Assembly: GCF_006438725.1 (NCBI RefSeq)
Contig: NZ_RCZD01000003.1
Coordinates: 400,601 to 464,600 of the forward strand
Length of the DNA stretch: 64,000 nucleotides
DNA from: Ewingella americana
Lineage (GTDB): Bacteria; Pseudomonadota; Gammaproteobacteria; Enterobacterales; Enterobacteriaceae
Reading direction: 5' to 3'
Below the pieces are notes generated by a model. It had not been told where the DNA came from, did no database searches, and worked only from the letters and a program-made list of their open reading frames with translations. Positions 38,814 through 48,822 of the stretch are shown piece by piece; within the stretch, counting starts at the first letter, position 1; the number at the start of each line of letters is the position of its first letter. Position numbers and translations under genes: made by a program.

Positions 38814-39025
38814 CGCCGCCGCTTTATCTGAACCGAAAACGTTTACCTGAATAAGTCAGGCCGCCAATGTAGCGGCCCGACATTCCAACTTGTGAGCCTG
38901 AAACTAAAAAAACCAATCCGACAAACCCGGCGGGATTCTATCGCGCAAAATTTACGGTTTTGACGGAATTTTTGCTTACGACCGCCGCATGAGCGGGGTT
39001 GTTTTTATCTCATGGAGAGAAGTAC

Positions 39026-40999
39026 ATGGTTAAGCTTACATTGACACCGGCACTCAAGGCCGGGCTTATCGCACAGCTGTTCACTGCCGCATTCCCGGTC
39101 TTTGCAGAAGAGACAACGGATACGAAAGAGAGGGAGGATCAGATCGTCGTGACCGCCTCTTCCGTTGAACAAAACCTCAAGGATGCGCCTGCGAGTATTA
39201 GCGTGATCACCCGCGAGGATCTGGACAGAAAGCCGGTGCAAAACCTCAAAGACGTGCTGAAAGATGTCCCCGGTGTGCAGCTCACCAACGAAGGCGACAA
39301 CCGTCAGGGCGTCAGTATCCGTGGTTTGAGCAGTGGCTATACCCTGATTCTGGTCGATGGCAAACGCGTTAACTCGCGCAATGCGGTCTTCCGCCATAAC
39401 GATTTTGACCTGAGCTGGATCCCCGCTGAATCTATCGAACGCATTGAAGTGGTGCGCGGGCCGATGTCCTCTCTTTATGGCTCGGACGCGCTGGGCGGGG
39501 TAGTCAACATCATCACCAAAAAAATCGGCACTGCCTGGCACGGCACCCTGAGTGCGGACACTACCGTGCAGGAACACCGCGACCGTGGCGACAGCTACAA
39601 CGGCAACTTCTTTACCAGCGGTCCACTGATCGACGACCTGCTCGGCGTGAAAGTCTATGGTGCACTGGGCAAACGTGAAAAAGATCAGGCGGATGCCTCC
39701 AGCGGAGCGACCAGTCAGCCACGCATCGAAGGTTATACCTCACGCAACACCAACGTCGAATTTGCCCTGACGCCAACCGACGAGCAGGACATGACTTTCG
39801 GCTACGGGATAGACCGCCAGGACCGCGACTCCGACAGCCTGGATAAAAACCGCATTGAGCGCGAAAATTACTCCGTTGGACATAATGGCCGCTGGGGCTG
39901 GGCCAACACCGAGCTGCGTTTCTATGGTGAAAATATCGAGAACAAAAACGCCGACACCATCACCTCCAAAAACAACTCCCTCGACGGTAAAATCGTGGTG
40001 CCGCTTGGCGAATACAACCAGCTGTTTACTTTCGGCGGCGAATACCGTAACGATAAACTGGAAGACAGTGTCAATCTCGCCAGCACCGGCAGCACACAGG
40101 CCAACCAGTACGCGCTGTTTGTGGAAGACGAATGGCGGATTTTTGAAAGCCTGGCGCTGACCGGCGGCGTGCGTATGGATGACCACGAAAACTACGGCGT
40201 TAACTGGTCGCCGCGTGCTTATCTGGTTTACAACGCCACGGATACCGTGACCGTGAAAGGGGGCTGGGCGAGTGCGTTTAAAGCGCCATCCCTGCTCCAG
40301 CTCAGCCCTGACTGGCAGAGTGCATCCTGCCGCGGTAGCTGCCAGATCATCGGTAATCCAGATCTGAAAGCCGAAACCAGCGAGAACGTCGAACTGGGCC
40401 TGTACTACGCGGGTGAAGAGGGGCTGCTGGAAGATGTTACCGCCAGCGCCACGATATTCCAGAATGATGTCGATGACATGATCAGCGTCAACCGCACGTC
40501 AAACCGTTCGCAGGCTGCCAGCTACGACAACTTTGTCGGTTTTGACTCCGCCGGTAACCCGATATTCAACTACTTCAACGTCAATAAGGCGCGTATCCGC
40601 GGGCTGGAAACCGAACTGACTATCCCGTTTAGCGACGAAGTGGGTTTGAAACTCAACTACACCTACAACGATGGGCGTGACCTCAGCAACGGCGGCAACA
40701 AACCGCTTACCGCGCTGCCGTTCCACACCGCCAACGCCACGCTGGACTGGAAACCGCAGGAGGACTGGGGTTTGTATGTTTCCGCCAACCTGAAAGGCCA
40801 GGCCCGTACTGTCGCCAACGACGATGCCACCCCCGGCGGCTACACCATCTGGAACACCGGCGGTTCGTACAAAGTGAACAAAGCCGTGAAAATCCGCGCC
40901 GGAGTGTTAAACCTGCTCGATAAAGATCTTAACCGCGACAGCTACAGCTACAACGAAGATGGACGCCGGTACTTTATGGCAGTGGATTACAGTTTCTGA
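39026..40999 (+). CDS. cirA: TonB-dependent catecholate siderophore receptor CirA
   Basis: Outer-membrane receptor for iron-loaded catecholates such as dihydroxybenzoylserine; in E. coli it is also the colicin Ia/Ib receptor. From the ATG at 39026 (GGAGAG upstream) it has 657 residues against 663 in E. coli, with a signal peptide ending near Ala27, a TonB box region EDQIVVTAS, and long identity in the plug ([52 protein letters not shown]). The last residue is the usual phenylalanine (MAVDYSF). In E. coli it adjoins lysP. I see no clear Fur box in the 210 bases upstream. Confidence 0.96.
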   Translation: MVKLTLTPALKAGLIAQLFTAAFPVFAEETTDTKEREDQIVVTASSVEQNLKDAPASISVITREDLDRKPVQNLKDVLKDVPGVQLTNEGDNRQGVSIRGLSSGYTLILVDGKRVNSRNAVFRHNDFDLSWIPAESIERIEVVRGPMSSLYGSDALGGVVNIITKKIGTAWHGTLSADTTVQEHRDRGDSYNGNFFTSGPLIDDLLGVKVYGALGKREKDQADASSGATSQPRIEGYTSRNTNVEFALTPTDEQDMTFGYGIDRQDRDSDSLDKNRIERENYSVGHNGRWGWANTELRFYGENIENKNADTITSKNNSLDGKIVVPLGEYNQLFTFGGEYRNDKLEDSVNLASTGSTQANQYALFVEDEWRIFESLALTGGVRMDDHENYGVNWSPRAYLVYNATDTVTVKGGWASAFKAPSLLQLSPDWQSASCRGSCQIIGNPDLKAETSENVELGLYYAGEEGLLEDVTASATIFQNDVDDMISVNRTSNRSQAASYDNFVGFDSAGNPIFNYFNVNKARIRGLETELTIPFSDEVGLKLNYTYNDGRDLSNGGNKPLTALPFHTANATLDWKPQEDWGLYVSANLKGQARTVANDDATPGGYTIWNTGGSYKVNKAVKIRAGVLNLLDKDLNRDSYSYNEDGRRYFMAVDYSF

Positions 41000-41549
41000 T
41001 GGGTTAAGCCAGACCGTGCCAAATACGGTTTCAAATCGAATACGGTGAAAGTTTCGGTTTCACAAGCACGATGATTACAGGGACTTTTGCAATGAAACCG
41101 AGTCGAGGGGAAAGTGCTTTTCCCCTCGACGCTCCCCTCGTTTTTTTACTGCGCGGTACCTTCACTCGGTGTTCAAGCCACAGGTCTTGAACCCGCTCCG
41201 TCCCGCAAGATTTTTGAATGCGCCAGTTGGGCTTTTTAAAATCAAAATATATACGAAGTGTTTGCCGCAACGGCTTTCCCATGCAACGGGTCTGATCTTA
41301 TTGGATATTTCGACGGCGTTTAGCCTGATGCGTTATTTCAACCGAACGCTGTTTGAAGGGCAGAGGCATGGAGGGCTGGAGGGAGCAACGGAGCGGATCC
41401 GGTGGAATATGATCCGCCATATTGCCATTGTTACGCCCCATAAAAGGCAGGACTATGCCGGAATGTTTGAACGACTGACGCTGCCCAAAGTCCGGCTTTC
41501 TTCCATTAAAGCCATCAAACACCAGTTTGAAGCGTGGGACCTGACCTGA
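41000..41549. other. Region downstream of cirA
   Basis: Contains a strong hairpin (listed separately) and, beyond it, a 126-codon GTG-start plus-strand frame at 41169-41549 whose C-terminal half (IAIVTPHKRQDYAGMFERL...) looks protein-like but matches no family I know. In E. coli folE and yeiG follow cirA; they are absent here. Confidence 0.4.
41102..41147 (+). terminator. Strong hairpin with alternative pairing after cirA
   Basis: A perfect 12-pair stem joins 41102-41113 (GTCGAGGGGAAA) to 41119-41130. The 3' part CCCCTCG recurs at 41134-41140 directly before seven T residues, so the CGAGGGG strand can pair with either copy. Pairing with the second gives a classical terminator for cirA. Confidence 0.7.
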
Positions 41550-42560
41550 TCACCGTTTCTGAATATAGGTCAGCGCCAGTGCAACGGCGAGGACTAAGCC
41601 CTTGATGATATCCATCGCGTAGTAGGGCACTGACAGCATGACCAGACCGTTCGACAGCACGCCTAAAATCACCGCGCCAATCAGGGTGCCAAGCGCGTTA
41701 GGTTTACCGGAACCGGCCAGTGAGAAACCGATGTAAGCCGCCGCGACGGCGTCCATCAGGTAACCCCCACCGGCATTTACCTGTGATGAACCAATGCGTG
41801 ATGCCAGTAAAATGCCGCCGGAACCGGCCAGCAGTGACGAGATAATGTAGGCCGTGACACGATAGCGTGCGGTGCGGATCCCGGCCAGACGTGCCGCCAG
41901 TGGATTACCGCCAATAGCGTACATGCGGCGGCCATGTTTGGTCAGCGACATAAACAGCTGCACCACAACGGTCACCACCGCCATCACGATCACAATCACT
42001 GGCACCTGACCCAGCAGACTGAACGCCGCAGGTACCGCGCCTTCGGCCATATCGCCACTCGGCAGCACCATATTTTCGGTGATGGATCCGCCGTAACTGT
42101 AAGTCATCGCCGCGCCCTGAATCACAAACAGACTGGCGAGTGTGGCCAGCATGTCAGGAATTTTCAGGATCACGATCAGAAACGCGTTAAATAGTCCGAC
42201 CAGCGTACAGAGCGCCAGCGTGATCAGAATGGCTTCAGTGGTGCCAAAACCGTGCCAGACAAACATCGAAATCACCAGCGCATTGGCCAGCGATGCCGTC
42301 GACCCCACGGACAAATCAAAACCACCGACCGACAGTGAAATCGACACACCGATGGCGATCACCGTGACGATGGCAATCGAACGCAGAATATTAATGATGT
42401 TTGATGGTTCAAGGAAGTTATCAGACGCGATGCCGAAACCGGCGATCAGCAGCACAACGGTCAGCAACATGCCCCATTTATAGAGGAATTCGAACAGCTG
42501 ATGACGCCACGGCTGATTAGCTACGGGTACGTTTTCTTTACTCACCACGGCTTTGTTCAC
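41550..42560 (-). CDS. Ribose/galactoside-type sugar ABC transporter permease
   Basis: RbsC-family inner-membrane permease with about ten helices. The likely start is GTG at 42560, overlapping the ATPase stop (GTGA) with GGAGG nine bases upstream, giving 336 residues. The family block SVGGFDLSVGSTASLANAL and the conserved NGLVMLSVPYYAMDIIKGLVLAVALALTY are present, as is the loop GGNPLAARLAGIRTARYRVTAY. It pairs with the ATPase upstream. No binding-protein gene is in the cluster, so the transporter looks incomplete or uses a distant partner. Confidence 0.9.
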   Translation of the reverse strand: MNKAVVSKENVPVANQPWRHQLFEFLYKWGMLLTVVLLIAGFGIASDNFLEPSNIINILRSIAIVTVIAIGVSISLSVGGFDLSVGSTASLANALVISMFVWHGFGTTEAILITLALCTLVGLFNAFLIVILKIPDMLATLASLFVIQGAAMTYSYGGSITENMVLPSGDMAEGAVPAAFSLLGQVPVIVIVMAVVTVVVQLFMSLTKHGRRMYAIGGNPLAARLAGIRTARYRVTAYIISSLLAGSGGILLASRIGSSQVNAGGGYLMDAVAAAYIGFSLAGSGKPNALGTLIGAVILGVLSNGLVMLSVPYYAMDIIKGLVLAVALALTYIQKR

Positions 42561-44059
42561 GCAGGGGTTCCTCCGGTGGAATACATTAATAAAGTCTCTT
42601 CGTCGACGTCTGCGGCATTGAGTTCCGCCACGATACGGCCATCCCACAACACCAGAATGCGGTCACATAAACCGACCAGTTCGGCGAACTCACCGGAGGC
42701 ATAAATGATGCCTTTTCCCTGTTGCGCCAGGCCGTCTATCAGCCTGAAAACATCCGTTTTGGCTTTGATGTCTACGCCTTTGGTCGGTTCGTCAAAGATC
42801 AACACCTGACTCTCGCTGCGCAGCCATTTCCCGATCGCCACTTTTTGCTGGTTGCCGCCGGACAGGCGGGCCAGTTTTTGCAGCGGCCCGGAAGCCCGAA
42901 TACCTAAACGGCCAATAATGTCTTTCGCCCAGACCAACGCCTGGCGCGAATTGAAAACGGAAAAACGGGAGAAACTGTCATCGGCGGTGACGCTGAGGTT
43001 CATCGGAATATCATCGTCGATGAAAATGCCCTCTTTGCGCCGTTCTTCCGGCACCAGCGCCAGCCCAAGCTCGACCGACAGGTACGGCTCTTTCGGTTTC
43101 CACGGTTTACCGTTCAGTTCGCCGTGCTCCACCTGGCTTGGTGTGGCACCAAACAGCGCCTTGCACAGTTCGGTTTTTCCGGCACCGGCCAGCCCTGCAA
43201 TGCCGAGAATCTCCCCACGGTGCAGGCTGAGGGAAATATCGCGCAGTTTGTCTTTGTCGTGCATCCCCTGAATCCGCAGCAGGGTTTCAGGGCTGTGCGG
43301 CGGGCGGCGCGGCGGGTAAATATCGTCGAGCTGATGCCCCAGCATCTTCTCGATAATGTGTTCGTTAGTCAGGCCCTCCATTGCGTCATCGCTGACCAAA
43401 CGGCCATCGCGCAGTACGGTCATGCGGTCACAGATATCGCGCAATTCATGAATGCGGTGCGAAATAAACACCACCCCCATTCCGGCGGCTTTCAGCTTGC
43501 GGACCAACGCAAATAACCGCTCGCTTTCTGCCTGATCGAGCGGGGCGGTGGGTTCATCGAGGATTAAGAAACGGCATTTGTGCGACAGCGCGCGGGCCAG
43601 CAAAATCAGCTGTTTTTCGGCCAGCGTGCAGCTTTCGATCCGGGCACGCAGATTAATTTTCAGCCCGAGCTGGGTGGTAAGCAATTGCGCATGACGGTAG
43701 ATCTCCGCCCAATTATGCAGGTGGCCCGGTTCAGACAGGCTGTCCAGCATAATGTTTTCGGCCACGTTGAGCGTCGGCACCAGCGCGACGTCCACTTCCT
43801 GCTGGACCAGATGAATACCGAGCGCTCGCGCCTGATGCGGTAATTTTACCGTCACCGGCTGACCGTCGATGATTATCTGCCCGCTGTAATGGTCATGGGT
43901 CCCCGACAGCACCGCCATCAGCGTGGATTTCCCCGCCCCATTGGCACCGACCAGCGCATGCACCGAACCGCCTTCCAGGGTGAAATCTACCTGACGCAGA
44001 GCAGGGAATCCGGCAAATGAAATCGAGATATTGCGCATCTCAAGGAGGGAAGAGCTCAC
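42557..44059 (-). CDS. Sugar ABC transporter ATPase (RbsA/MglA type, two domains)
   Basis: Double-domain ATPase of the carbohydrate uptake CUT2 class. Walker A GANGAGKSTLMAVL is in the first domain; the second domain has the degenerate GLAGAGKTELCKALFG normal for the family. Signatures are CTLAEKQLILLARALSHKC and LSGGNQQKVAIGKWL. Start choice is uncertain: TTG at 44080, GTG at 44059 or ATG at 44038. I use 44059, which leaves the usual short N-terminal lead before LLEMRNISISFAG. A met-box-like palindrome lies about 40-60 bases upstream. Substrate unknown. Confidence 0.88.
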   Translation of the reverse strand: MSSSLLEMRNISISFAGFPALRQVDFTLEGGSVHALVGANGAGKSTLMAVLSGTHDHYSGQIIIDGQPVTVKLPHQARALGIHLVQQEVDVALVPTLNVAENIMLDSLSEPGHLHNWAEIYRHAQLLTTQLGLKINLRARIESCTLAEKQLILLARALSHKCRFLILDEPTAPLDQAESERLFALVRKLKAAGMGVVFISHRIHELRDICDRMTVLRDGRLVSDDAMEGLTNEHIIEKMLGHQLDDIYPPRRPPHSPETLLRIQGMHDKDKLRDISLSLHRGEILGIAGLAGAGKTELCKALFGATPSQVEHGELNGKPWKPKEPYLSVELGLALVPEERRKEGIFIDDDIPMNLSVTADDSFSRFSVFNSRQALVWAKDIIGRLGIRASGPLQKLARLSGGNQQKVAIGKWLRSESQVLIFDEPTKGVDIKAKTDVFRLIDGLAQQGKGIIYASGEFAELVGLCDRILVLWDGRIVAELNAADVDEETLLMYSTGGTPA

Positions 44060-44098
44060 GCTGGGAGTTAGCCTTTTCAAATAAAGTTGTAGGTGCTT

Positions 44099-44114
44099 AG
44101 ACGTTTAGCCGTCT
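44099..44114. promoter_or_regulatory. Candidate MetJ operator (two met boxes) upstream of the sugar ABC genes
   Basis: Two abutting 8-mers, AGACGTTT (44099-44106) and AGCCGTCT (44107-44114), each match the met box AGACGTCT in seven of eight bases, inside a palindrome with arms TTAGACG and CGTCTAA (44097-44103, 44110-44116). A LacI-type operator is the main alternative. Confidence 0.45.
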
Positions 44115-44276
44115 AAAAGTACATGGCAGAGTTTTAACATATTATGTGATTTAAGCAACAGATTTAACGCTATAAGCGAGAGCGAAAAAGTCTAAGAGGG
44201 GAGTGATGGGCCGTGTGGGCGGGGAAGCCCACGACCTTGACGTTGAATTTGAATTTAAAGCGTCCCGACCGTACGT

Positions 44277-45257
44277 TTAAACGGCCAAACGGCCCAAAAC
44301 ACTTGCTCCTATCATCCCACCATTCCCTCCGTTCCCGGCAAACTTCCCGGTGATCACCAACGGTTCAGCATACTGATGCAACGTCCCGGTACGTACCTGC
44401 GAATCCAGTGCGGCAATCAGCGCCGTGGCATTTGCGAGGCCACCGCCTACGACTATTTTTGAGGGGCCAAGGATATTGACCAGCAACGCCAGCGGTTCGG
44501 CTACCAGGTGCAGCCAGGCGTTAATGGTCAGCGTTGAGTCCGGCTGACCCTCTTGCCAGCCGTCGACAATTTGCTGGCTGGTGCCGGTTTGGGCGGTAAG
44601 AGGATGATTGAGATGCTGATGCAAACGCTCGATGCCGCGTGCGCCGCCCAGGGTATCAAGACAGCCGATCTGACCGCAATTGCAGGTCAGGCGGGGAATA
44701 GAATAGGTTTTTCCGTCCAGCGTTAGCTCGGTGCGGGTAATGGCGCCGTGGCCCCATTCGCCGGTCACGCCCCCGTGGCCGCGCACCAACTGGCCGTTGA
44801 TCACCAGACCACCACCGACGCCGGTACCGAGAATAATTCCGGCGACAATGGGCTGATTTTGTGCGTTTCCAGCGTAGGCTTCGGCCAGTGCAAAGCAGTC
44901 GGCATCGTTGGCAGCGGTGACCGGGCGATGGAGTTCGCGGCTCAGGTCTGCCGCCAGAGCGCGGCCGGTAAAGGCCGGAATATTGGTGGCCAGCAGTTCG
45001 CCAGTTTGCGGGGAGACCAGACCGGCGGTGGAAAGCGCCAGCGGCGTATCAGCGGGGAACCCTGTACCAAATTCGGTGAGCAGGCCCTCAATCGCGGCGA
45101 CAAATTGACGCCATGAGGCGGTAGGCATAGGCACTTTGCCAAACTCTTCCACCTCACCCGCACGGTGGGAAACGCCAAACCTAATAAAAGAACCGCCGAT
45201 ATCGGCACAAAAAACCGCCGCATCAACTGACGCGGCGGTGAAAGGTTGACTGCTCAT
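44277..45257 (-). CDS. ROK-family sugar kinase
   Basis: ATP-dependent kinase of the ROK family, probably for a hexose or N-acetyl amino sugar in the cytoplasm. The ATG at 45257 overlaps the permease stop by four bases (ATGA) and gives 326 residues; the open frame upstream is not coding. Motifs: phosphate loop CADIGGSFIRFGV, the catalytic aspartate segment AANDADCFALAEA, GTGVGGGLVINGQLVRG, the EWGH histidine and the zinc cluster CNCGQIGCLDTLGG. As the last gene of a peptide-type ABC operon it suggests that the imported compound contains a sugar. Confidence 0.87.
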   Translation of the reverse strand: MSSQPFTAASVDAAVFCADIGGSFIRFGVSHRAGEVEEFGKVPMPTASWRQFVAAIEGLLTEFGTGFPADTPLALSTAGLVSPQTGELLATNIPAFTGRALAADLSRELHRPVTAANDADCFALAEAYAGNAQNQPIVAGIILGTGVGGGLVINGQLVRGHGGVTGEWGHGAITRTELTLDGKTYSIPRLTCNCGQIGCLDTLGGARGIERLHQHLNHPLTAQTGTSQQIVDGWQEGQPDSTLTINAWLHLVAEPLALLVNILGPSKIVVGGGLANATALIAALDSQVRTGTLHQYAEPLVITGKFAGNGGNGGMIGASVLGRLAV

Positions 45258-46120
45258 GAGCGGGTGTCCAGTAAATCGCGTAATCCATCGCCCAGAACGT
45301 TGAATCCGAGCACGGTCAGCATAATGGCCAGACCAGGGAACAGCGAAAGGTAAATATTTATGCCGAGAAAGTTTCGACCATCGCTCATCATGGTACCCCA
45401 TTCCGGCATCGGGGGCTGCACGCCTAATCCCAGAAAAGAGAGGCTGGCAGCGGCGAGGATCACCGTACCGGCGGTCAGGGTGGACTGCACAATAATTGGC
45501 CCGACGGCGTTGCGCAGAATGTAATGCACGATGATCCGGTAGTTCGACAGGCCCAGCGCCTGCGCGGCTTCGACATATTCCATCTGTTTTAGCCCCAGCG
45601 TCAGGTTGCGGCTCAGACGGGCGTAAACCGGAATGGCAAACAGCGAAATGGCGATCAGCAGATTGATCAGCCCGCCACCGAGAATACTCACCACGAGGAT
45701 GGCCAGCACGATGCCCGGAAAGGCGAACAGCATGTCCATAAACCACATGATGATCATATCCACGTAGCGACCGGCCATCCCGGCAATCACGCCGAGCGGA
45801 ATACCGACAATCATCGCCAGCCCGACACTCAGCACCACCTCGACCATCGAAATCCGTGCGCCATAAATCACCCGGGCAAAAATGTCGCGGCCATAATCGT
45901 CAGTACCGAACAGATGGTCAGCCGACGGCGCCAGTAGCGTATCGATCAGATCCTGCGCATAAGGGTCATGGCGGGTCAGCAGCGGGGCGAAGATACCCAT
46001 CAGAACAATCGCGCTGACGATCAGGCCGCCGAGCGTGACTGCCGGATGACGCCATAACCAGCGGAAGAAACGCAGGGTGCGCGGCTTGCGGCGGGGCTGG
46101 TGTGTGATGATGGCAGACAT
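45254..46120 (-). CDS. Dipeptide/glutathione-type ABC transporter permease (DppC/GsiD-like)
   Basis: 288-residue permease with an N-terminal OppC-type segment (FFRWLWRHPAVTLGGLIVSAIVLMGIFAPLL), the periplasmic motif DHLFGTDDYGRDIFARVIYGARIS, and the EAA loop EAAQALGLSNYRIIVHYILRNA. It overlaps both neighbours by a few bases (DppB-like upstream, ROK kinase downstream). It would partner the double ATPase encoded divergently at 51441. Confidence 0.92.
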   Translation of the reverse strand: MSAIITHQPRRKPRTLRFFRWLWRHPAVTLGGLIVSAIVLMGIFAPLLTRHDPYAQDLIDTLLAPSADHLFGTDDYGRDIFARVIYGARISMVEVVLSVGLAMIVGIPLGVIAGMAGRYVDMIIMWFMDMLFAFPGIVLAILVVSILGGGLINLLIAISLFAIPVYARLSRNLTLGLKQMEYVEAAQALGLSNYRIIVHYILRNAVGPIIVQSTLTAGTVILAAASLSFLGLGVQPPMPEWGTMMSDGRNFLGINIYLSLFPGLAIMLTVLGFNVLGDGLRDLLDTRS

Positions 46121-47040
46121 TAGTCGAACCTTATTTTTGGATTCAGGAAGGCGATCAGCAGCTCTCCGAGCAGGTTCATCACCACCACGCCGCAGACGGC
46201 CACCAGCGCGACACCCTGAATCACCGGGTAATCGCGGTAGCGCACGGAATCGACCAGCAGCCGCCCGATGCCCGGCCAGTTGAACACTGACTCAGTGACT
46301 ACTGCGCCGCCAATCAGGCTGCCGAAATTGAGCGCCACAATGGTGACAATCGGGATCAGCGCATTACGGAACGCATGGCTGCAATAAATGGTCACGGCGG
46401 ACAACCCTTTGGCGCGTGCGGTACGGATGTAATCCTCCGACAGCACGTCAAGCATGCTCGATCGGGTCATGCGCGCCATGACCGCCATCGGCAATACCGC
46501 CAGCGTGACCGACGGCAAAATGTAGCTTTTCCACGACGTCGCGCCGAGCAGCGGCAGCCAGCCGAGCGACACCGAGAAATAGTTCATCGCCATCAGCCCC
46601 AGCCAGAAGTTGGCGACGGATGCCCCGGCAATCGCCAGCAGCATCACGCCGTAATCTGGCCAGCGATTGCGGTAGACCGCGCCAATCATCCCGGCGGGTA
46701 CGCCAATCGCCACCGCCAGAAAATAGGCCAGCACCGCCAGCGCCAGGGTGAACGGCAGACGTTCGCCGATCTCCTGCGTCACTGGCTGCTGTGATTGCAG
46801 AGACAGCCCGAGATTGCCGTGTAACACGTCGGTGGCAAAATGCACGTACTGCGTCACGATGGGCTGGTCCAGTCCAAGGCGAACGCGCATATTGTCCACC
46901 GCTTCCTGCGTGGCTTCCGGCCCGGCCATCAGACGTGCCGGATCGCCCGGCAGCGCGCGGATCGACCCAAAAATCAACATCGACACGCCGATCAAAATGA
47001 CCGGAAAGGCGATGAGTTTTTTTGCCAGATAAGCTTTCAT
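46120..47040 (-). CDS. Dipeptide/glutathione-type ABC transporter permease (DppB/GsiC-like)
   Basis: 306-residue permease beginning MKAYLAKKLIAFPVILIGVSMLIFGSIRALPGDPARLMAGPEAT, typical of OppB/DppB, with EAA loop [28 protein letters not shown]. One base separates it from the binding-protein gene upstream and it overlaps the next permease by one base, so the four minus-strand genes form one operon. Confidence 0.92.
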   Translation of the reverse strand: MKAYLAKKLIAFPVILIGVSMLIFGSIRALPGDPARLMAGPEATQEAVDNMRVRLGLDQPIVTQYVHFATDVLHGNLGLSLQSQQPVTQEIGERLPFTLALAVLAYFLAVAIGVPAGMIGAVYRNRWPDYGVMLLAIAGASVANFWLGLMAMNYFSVSLGWLPLLGATSWKSYILPSVTLAVLPMAVMARMTRSSMLDVLSEDYIRTARAKGLSAVTIYCSHAFRNALIPIVTIVALNFGSLIGGAVVTESVFNWPGIGRLLVDSVRYRDYPVIQGVALVAVCGVVVMNLLGELLIAFLNPKIRFD

Positions 47041-47041
47041 A

Positions 47042-48586
47042 TCAACCCTTATGTGCGTCTTTTACGACAATCTGTCCGCCCGGGATCATGGTCACGCCGG
47101 AAACGTCTTTGCCCGTGGCGTACAGATCATTCTGGTAATACAGCAACACCTGCGGGGCCTGCTGGTTGATCTCTTTCTGCGCCTCGACATAAATGGCGTT
47201 ACGCGCATTTTCATCCTGGGTTGACGCGGCTTTATCTAACATTTCATCGAATTTAGGGTCATTGAAGAAACCCAGATTGGCGCCGCCCGGTGCGAAACTT
47301 TTGCTGTAATAGAGTGGGCGGAGTTGCAAGTCCGCACCGTTCACGCCGGAAGACCACGACGCCAGCACGGCACCGGTGTTATCGGCTTTTTTACCTGCCT
47401 GATCGGCAAAGGCCGCTTTAGACCATACGCCGCTCTCCATCTGACGTACGTCCAGCTTCACGCCAATTTTCGCCCACATGCTTTGCAGCACCTGACCAAT
47501 ACGTGCGTCCTGACCCTGTAAGGCAATCGACATGGTAAAGCCGTCTGGCACACCGGCTTCTTTTAGCAGGGCTTTGGCTTTCTCAATATTGAGCGGATAC
47601 GGGTCGAGGGTTTTGTCATAACCCGCAGTCACCGGTGCCAGCGGCGAGTTGGCCGGAATGGCGAAGCCCGACATGATGGCGCGCACCAGACCGGCGCGGT
47701 CGGTGGCGAAGTTCAGCGCCTGACGCACGCGCACATCATTAAGCGGTTTGAGATCGGTATTCAGCGCCACCCAGAATACGGCGGAGCCCGGGCTTTCATG
47801 CAGCTCGAACTTAGGATTATTTTTCAGCTGTTTGGCAAACTGCGGCGGCACCGGGTTAATCACGTCGGCTTCACCGGCCTGCAAGGCCATGTTCATCACC
47901 GACGGCTCGGCGCTCCAGGTCCATTTTATATCATCCGGCCCTGCGGTTTTATTGCCCCAGTAGCCCGGATATTTCTCTTCCAGCACGAACTCACCGGTTT
48001 TGTACTGCACCATTTTGTAAGGACCGGTACCGACCGCTTTGCTGTCAAGCGTACCGGTTTTGTCAGCCGTCGGGCTGACCATCAAAGATGCGCCGGTGGT
48101 CAGCAAATTAAGGAATGCAGGATACGGTTTTTTCAACGTGAACAGGACGGTGGAATCATCCACTTTGGTCACGCTGTCAAGGAAAGTGCGCAGACGGCCA
48201 CTGGCGGCCAGCCCGCGTTTGGCATCCAGGTGGCGGGCAAAGTTGGCGACCACGGCATCGGCGTTGAACGGTGTGCCGTCATGGAAAGTTACTCCCTCAC
48301 GCAGTTTGAAGGTCCACTTCAGACCGCTTTCGTCGCTGCTCCAGGAGGTGGCCAGCGCCGGTGCTGGTTTCAGTTCCGGCGACATCTTCAGTAGCCCTTC
48401 GTACATCGGATCCAGCACGGTGCCGGTAAAAGTTGCGGTCTGGTTGCCAGGATCCATGCTGCGCGGCGCTTCGTTTTGCATCACCGTCAGGGTAGCCGCG
48501 TAAAGCGGGGAGGAGAGTGCGGCAAGCAGTGCCGTACTCAGAAGAGTTAACCGCCCCGGGTAGCTGATTTTACTGAAACTGTTCAT
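47042..48586 (-). CDS. Periplasmic peptide-type solute-binding protein (family 5, GsiB/DppA-like)
   Basis: 514-residue precursor with a Sec signal peptide (MNSFSKISYPGRLTLLSTALLAALSSPLYA) followed by a family 5 binding fold: RSMDPGNQTATFTGTVLDPMYEGLL, SWSSDESGLKWTFKLREGVTFHDGTPFNADAVV. First gene of the minus-strand operon, opposite the ROK regulator across a promoter with palindromic operators. Closest in style to the glutathione/dipeptide group, but the ligand cannot be named from sequence. Confidence 0.9.
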   Translation of the reverse strand: MNSFSKISYPGRLTLLSTALLAALSSPLYAATLTVMQNEAPRSMDPGNQTATFTGTVLDPMYEGLLKMSPELKPAPALATSWSSDESGLKWTFKLREGVTFHDGTPFNADAVVANFARHLDAKRGLAASGRLRTFLDSVTKVDDSTVLFTLKKPYPAFLNLLTTGASLMVSPTADKTGTLDSKAVGTGPYKMVQYKTGEFVLEEKYPGYWGNKTAGPDDIKWTWSAEPSVMNMALQAGEADVINPVPPQFAKQLKNNPKFELHESPGSAVFWVALNTDLKPLNDVRVRQALNFATDRAGLVRAIMSGFAIPANSPLAPVTAGYDKTLDPYPLNIEKAKALLKEAGVPDGFTMSIALQGQDARIGQVLQSMWAKIGVKLDVRQMESGVWSKAAFADQAGKKADNTGAVLASWSSGVNGADLQLRPLYYSKSFAPGGANLGFFNDPKFDEMLDKAASTQDENARNAIYVEAQKEINQQAPQVLLYYQNDLYATGKDVSGVTMIPGGQIVVKDAHKG

Positions 48587-48694
48587 CGTATTTCCTCTGC
48601 CAGTGCTAAAAGTGTGAGTGAGAAAAAAACTGCTCAGAAACCGTCACAATTCCCTTTTTAAACGACTGAAAATAGTGTGCCCGCAGACGGTACA

Positions 48695-48749
48695 ATTAGT
48701 TCATATGAAAAACTTATGTAAGCTTGTTTGGTTCAAAATATGAACTAAT
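48695..48749. promoter_or_regulatory. Paired operators of the ROK regulator in the divergent promoter
   Basis: Perfect 12-base inverted arms ATTAGTTCATAT (48695-48706) and ATATGAACTAAT (48738-48749), 31 bases apart. Each arm sits in its own small palindrome: TTCATATGAA (48700-48709) and GTTCA-N5-TGAAC (48731-48745). The TTC...GAA form recalls the sites of ROK repressors such as NagC and Mlc. Confidence 0.65.
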
Positions 48750-48822
48750 AGACGTTGATATATCCATTTTTAATGTTTAATGTCAATGCAGCTGAGTGAA
48801 ATTTGAGAACCGGAAAACGAAT

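Noticed and set aside
38814..39025. Fur box expected before cirA; PurR-like AAAACGTTT near 38837
   Set aside because: No stretch approaches the Fur pattern, and the PurR resemblance is short and has no biological link to cirA.
41169..41549. 126-codon plus-strand frame after cirA
   Set aside because: GTG start without a good ribosome site and no family match; kept only as a remark in the region entry.
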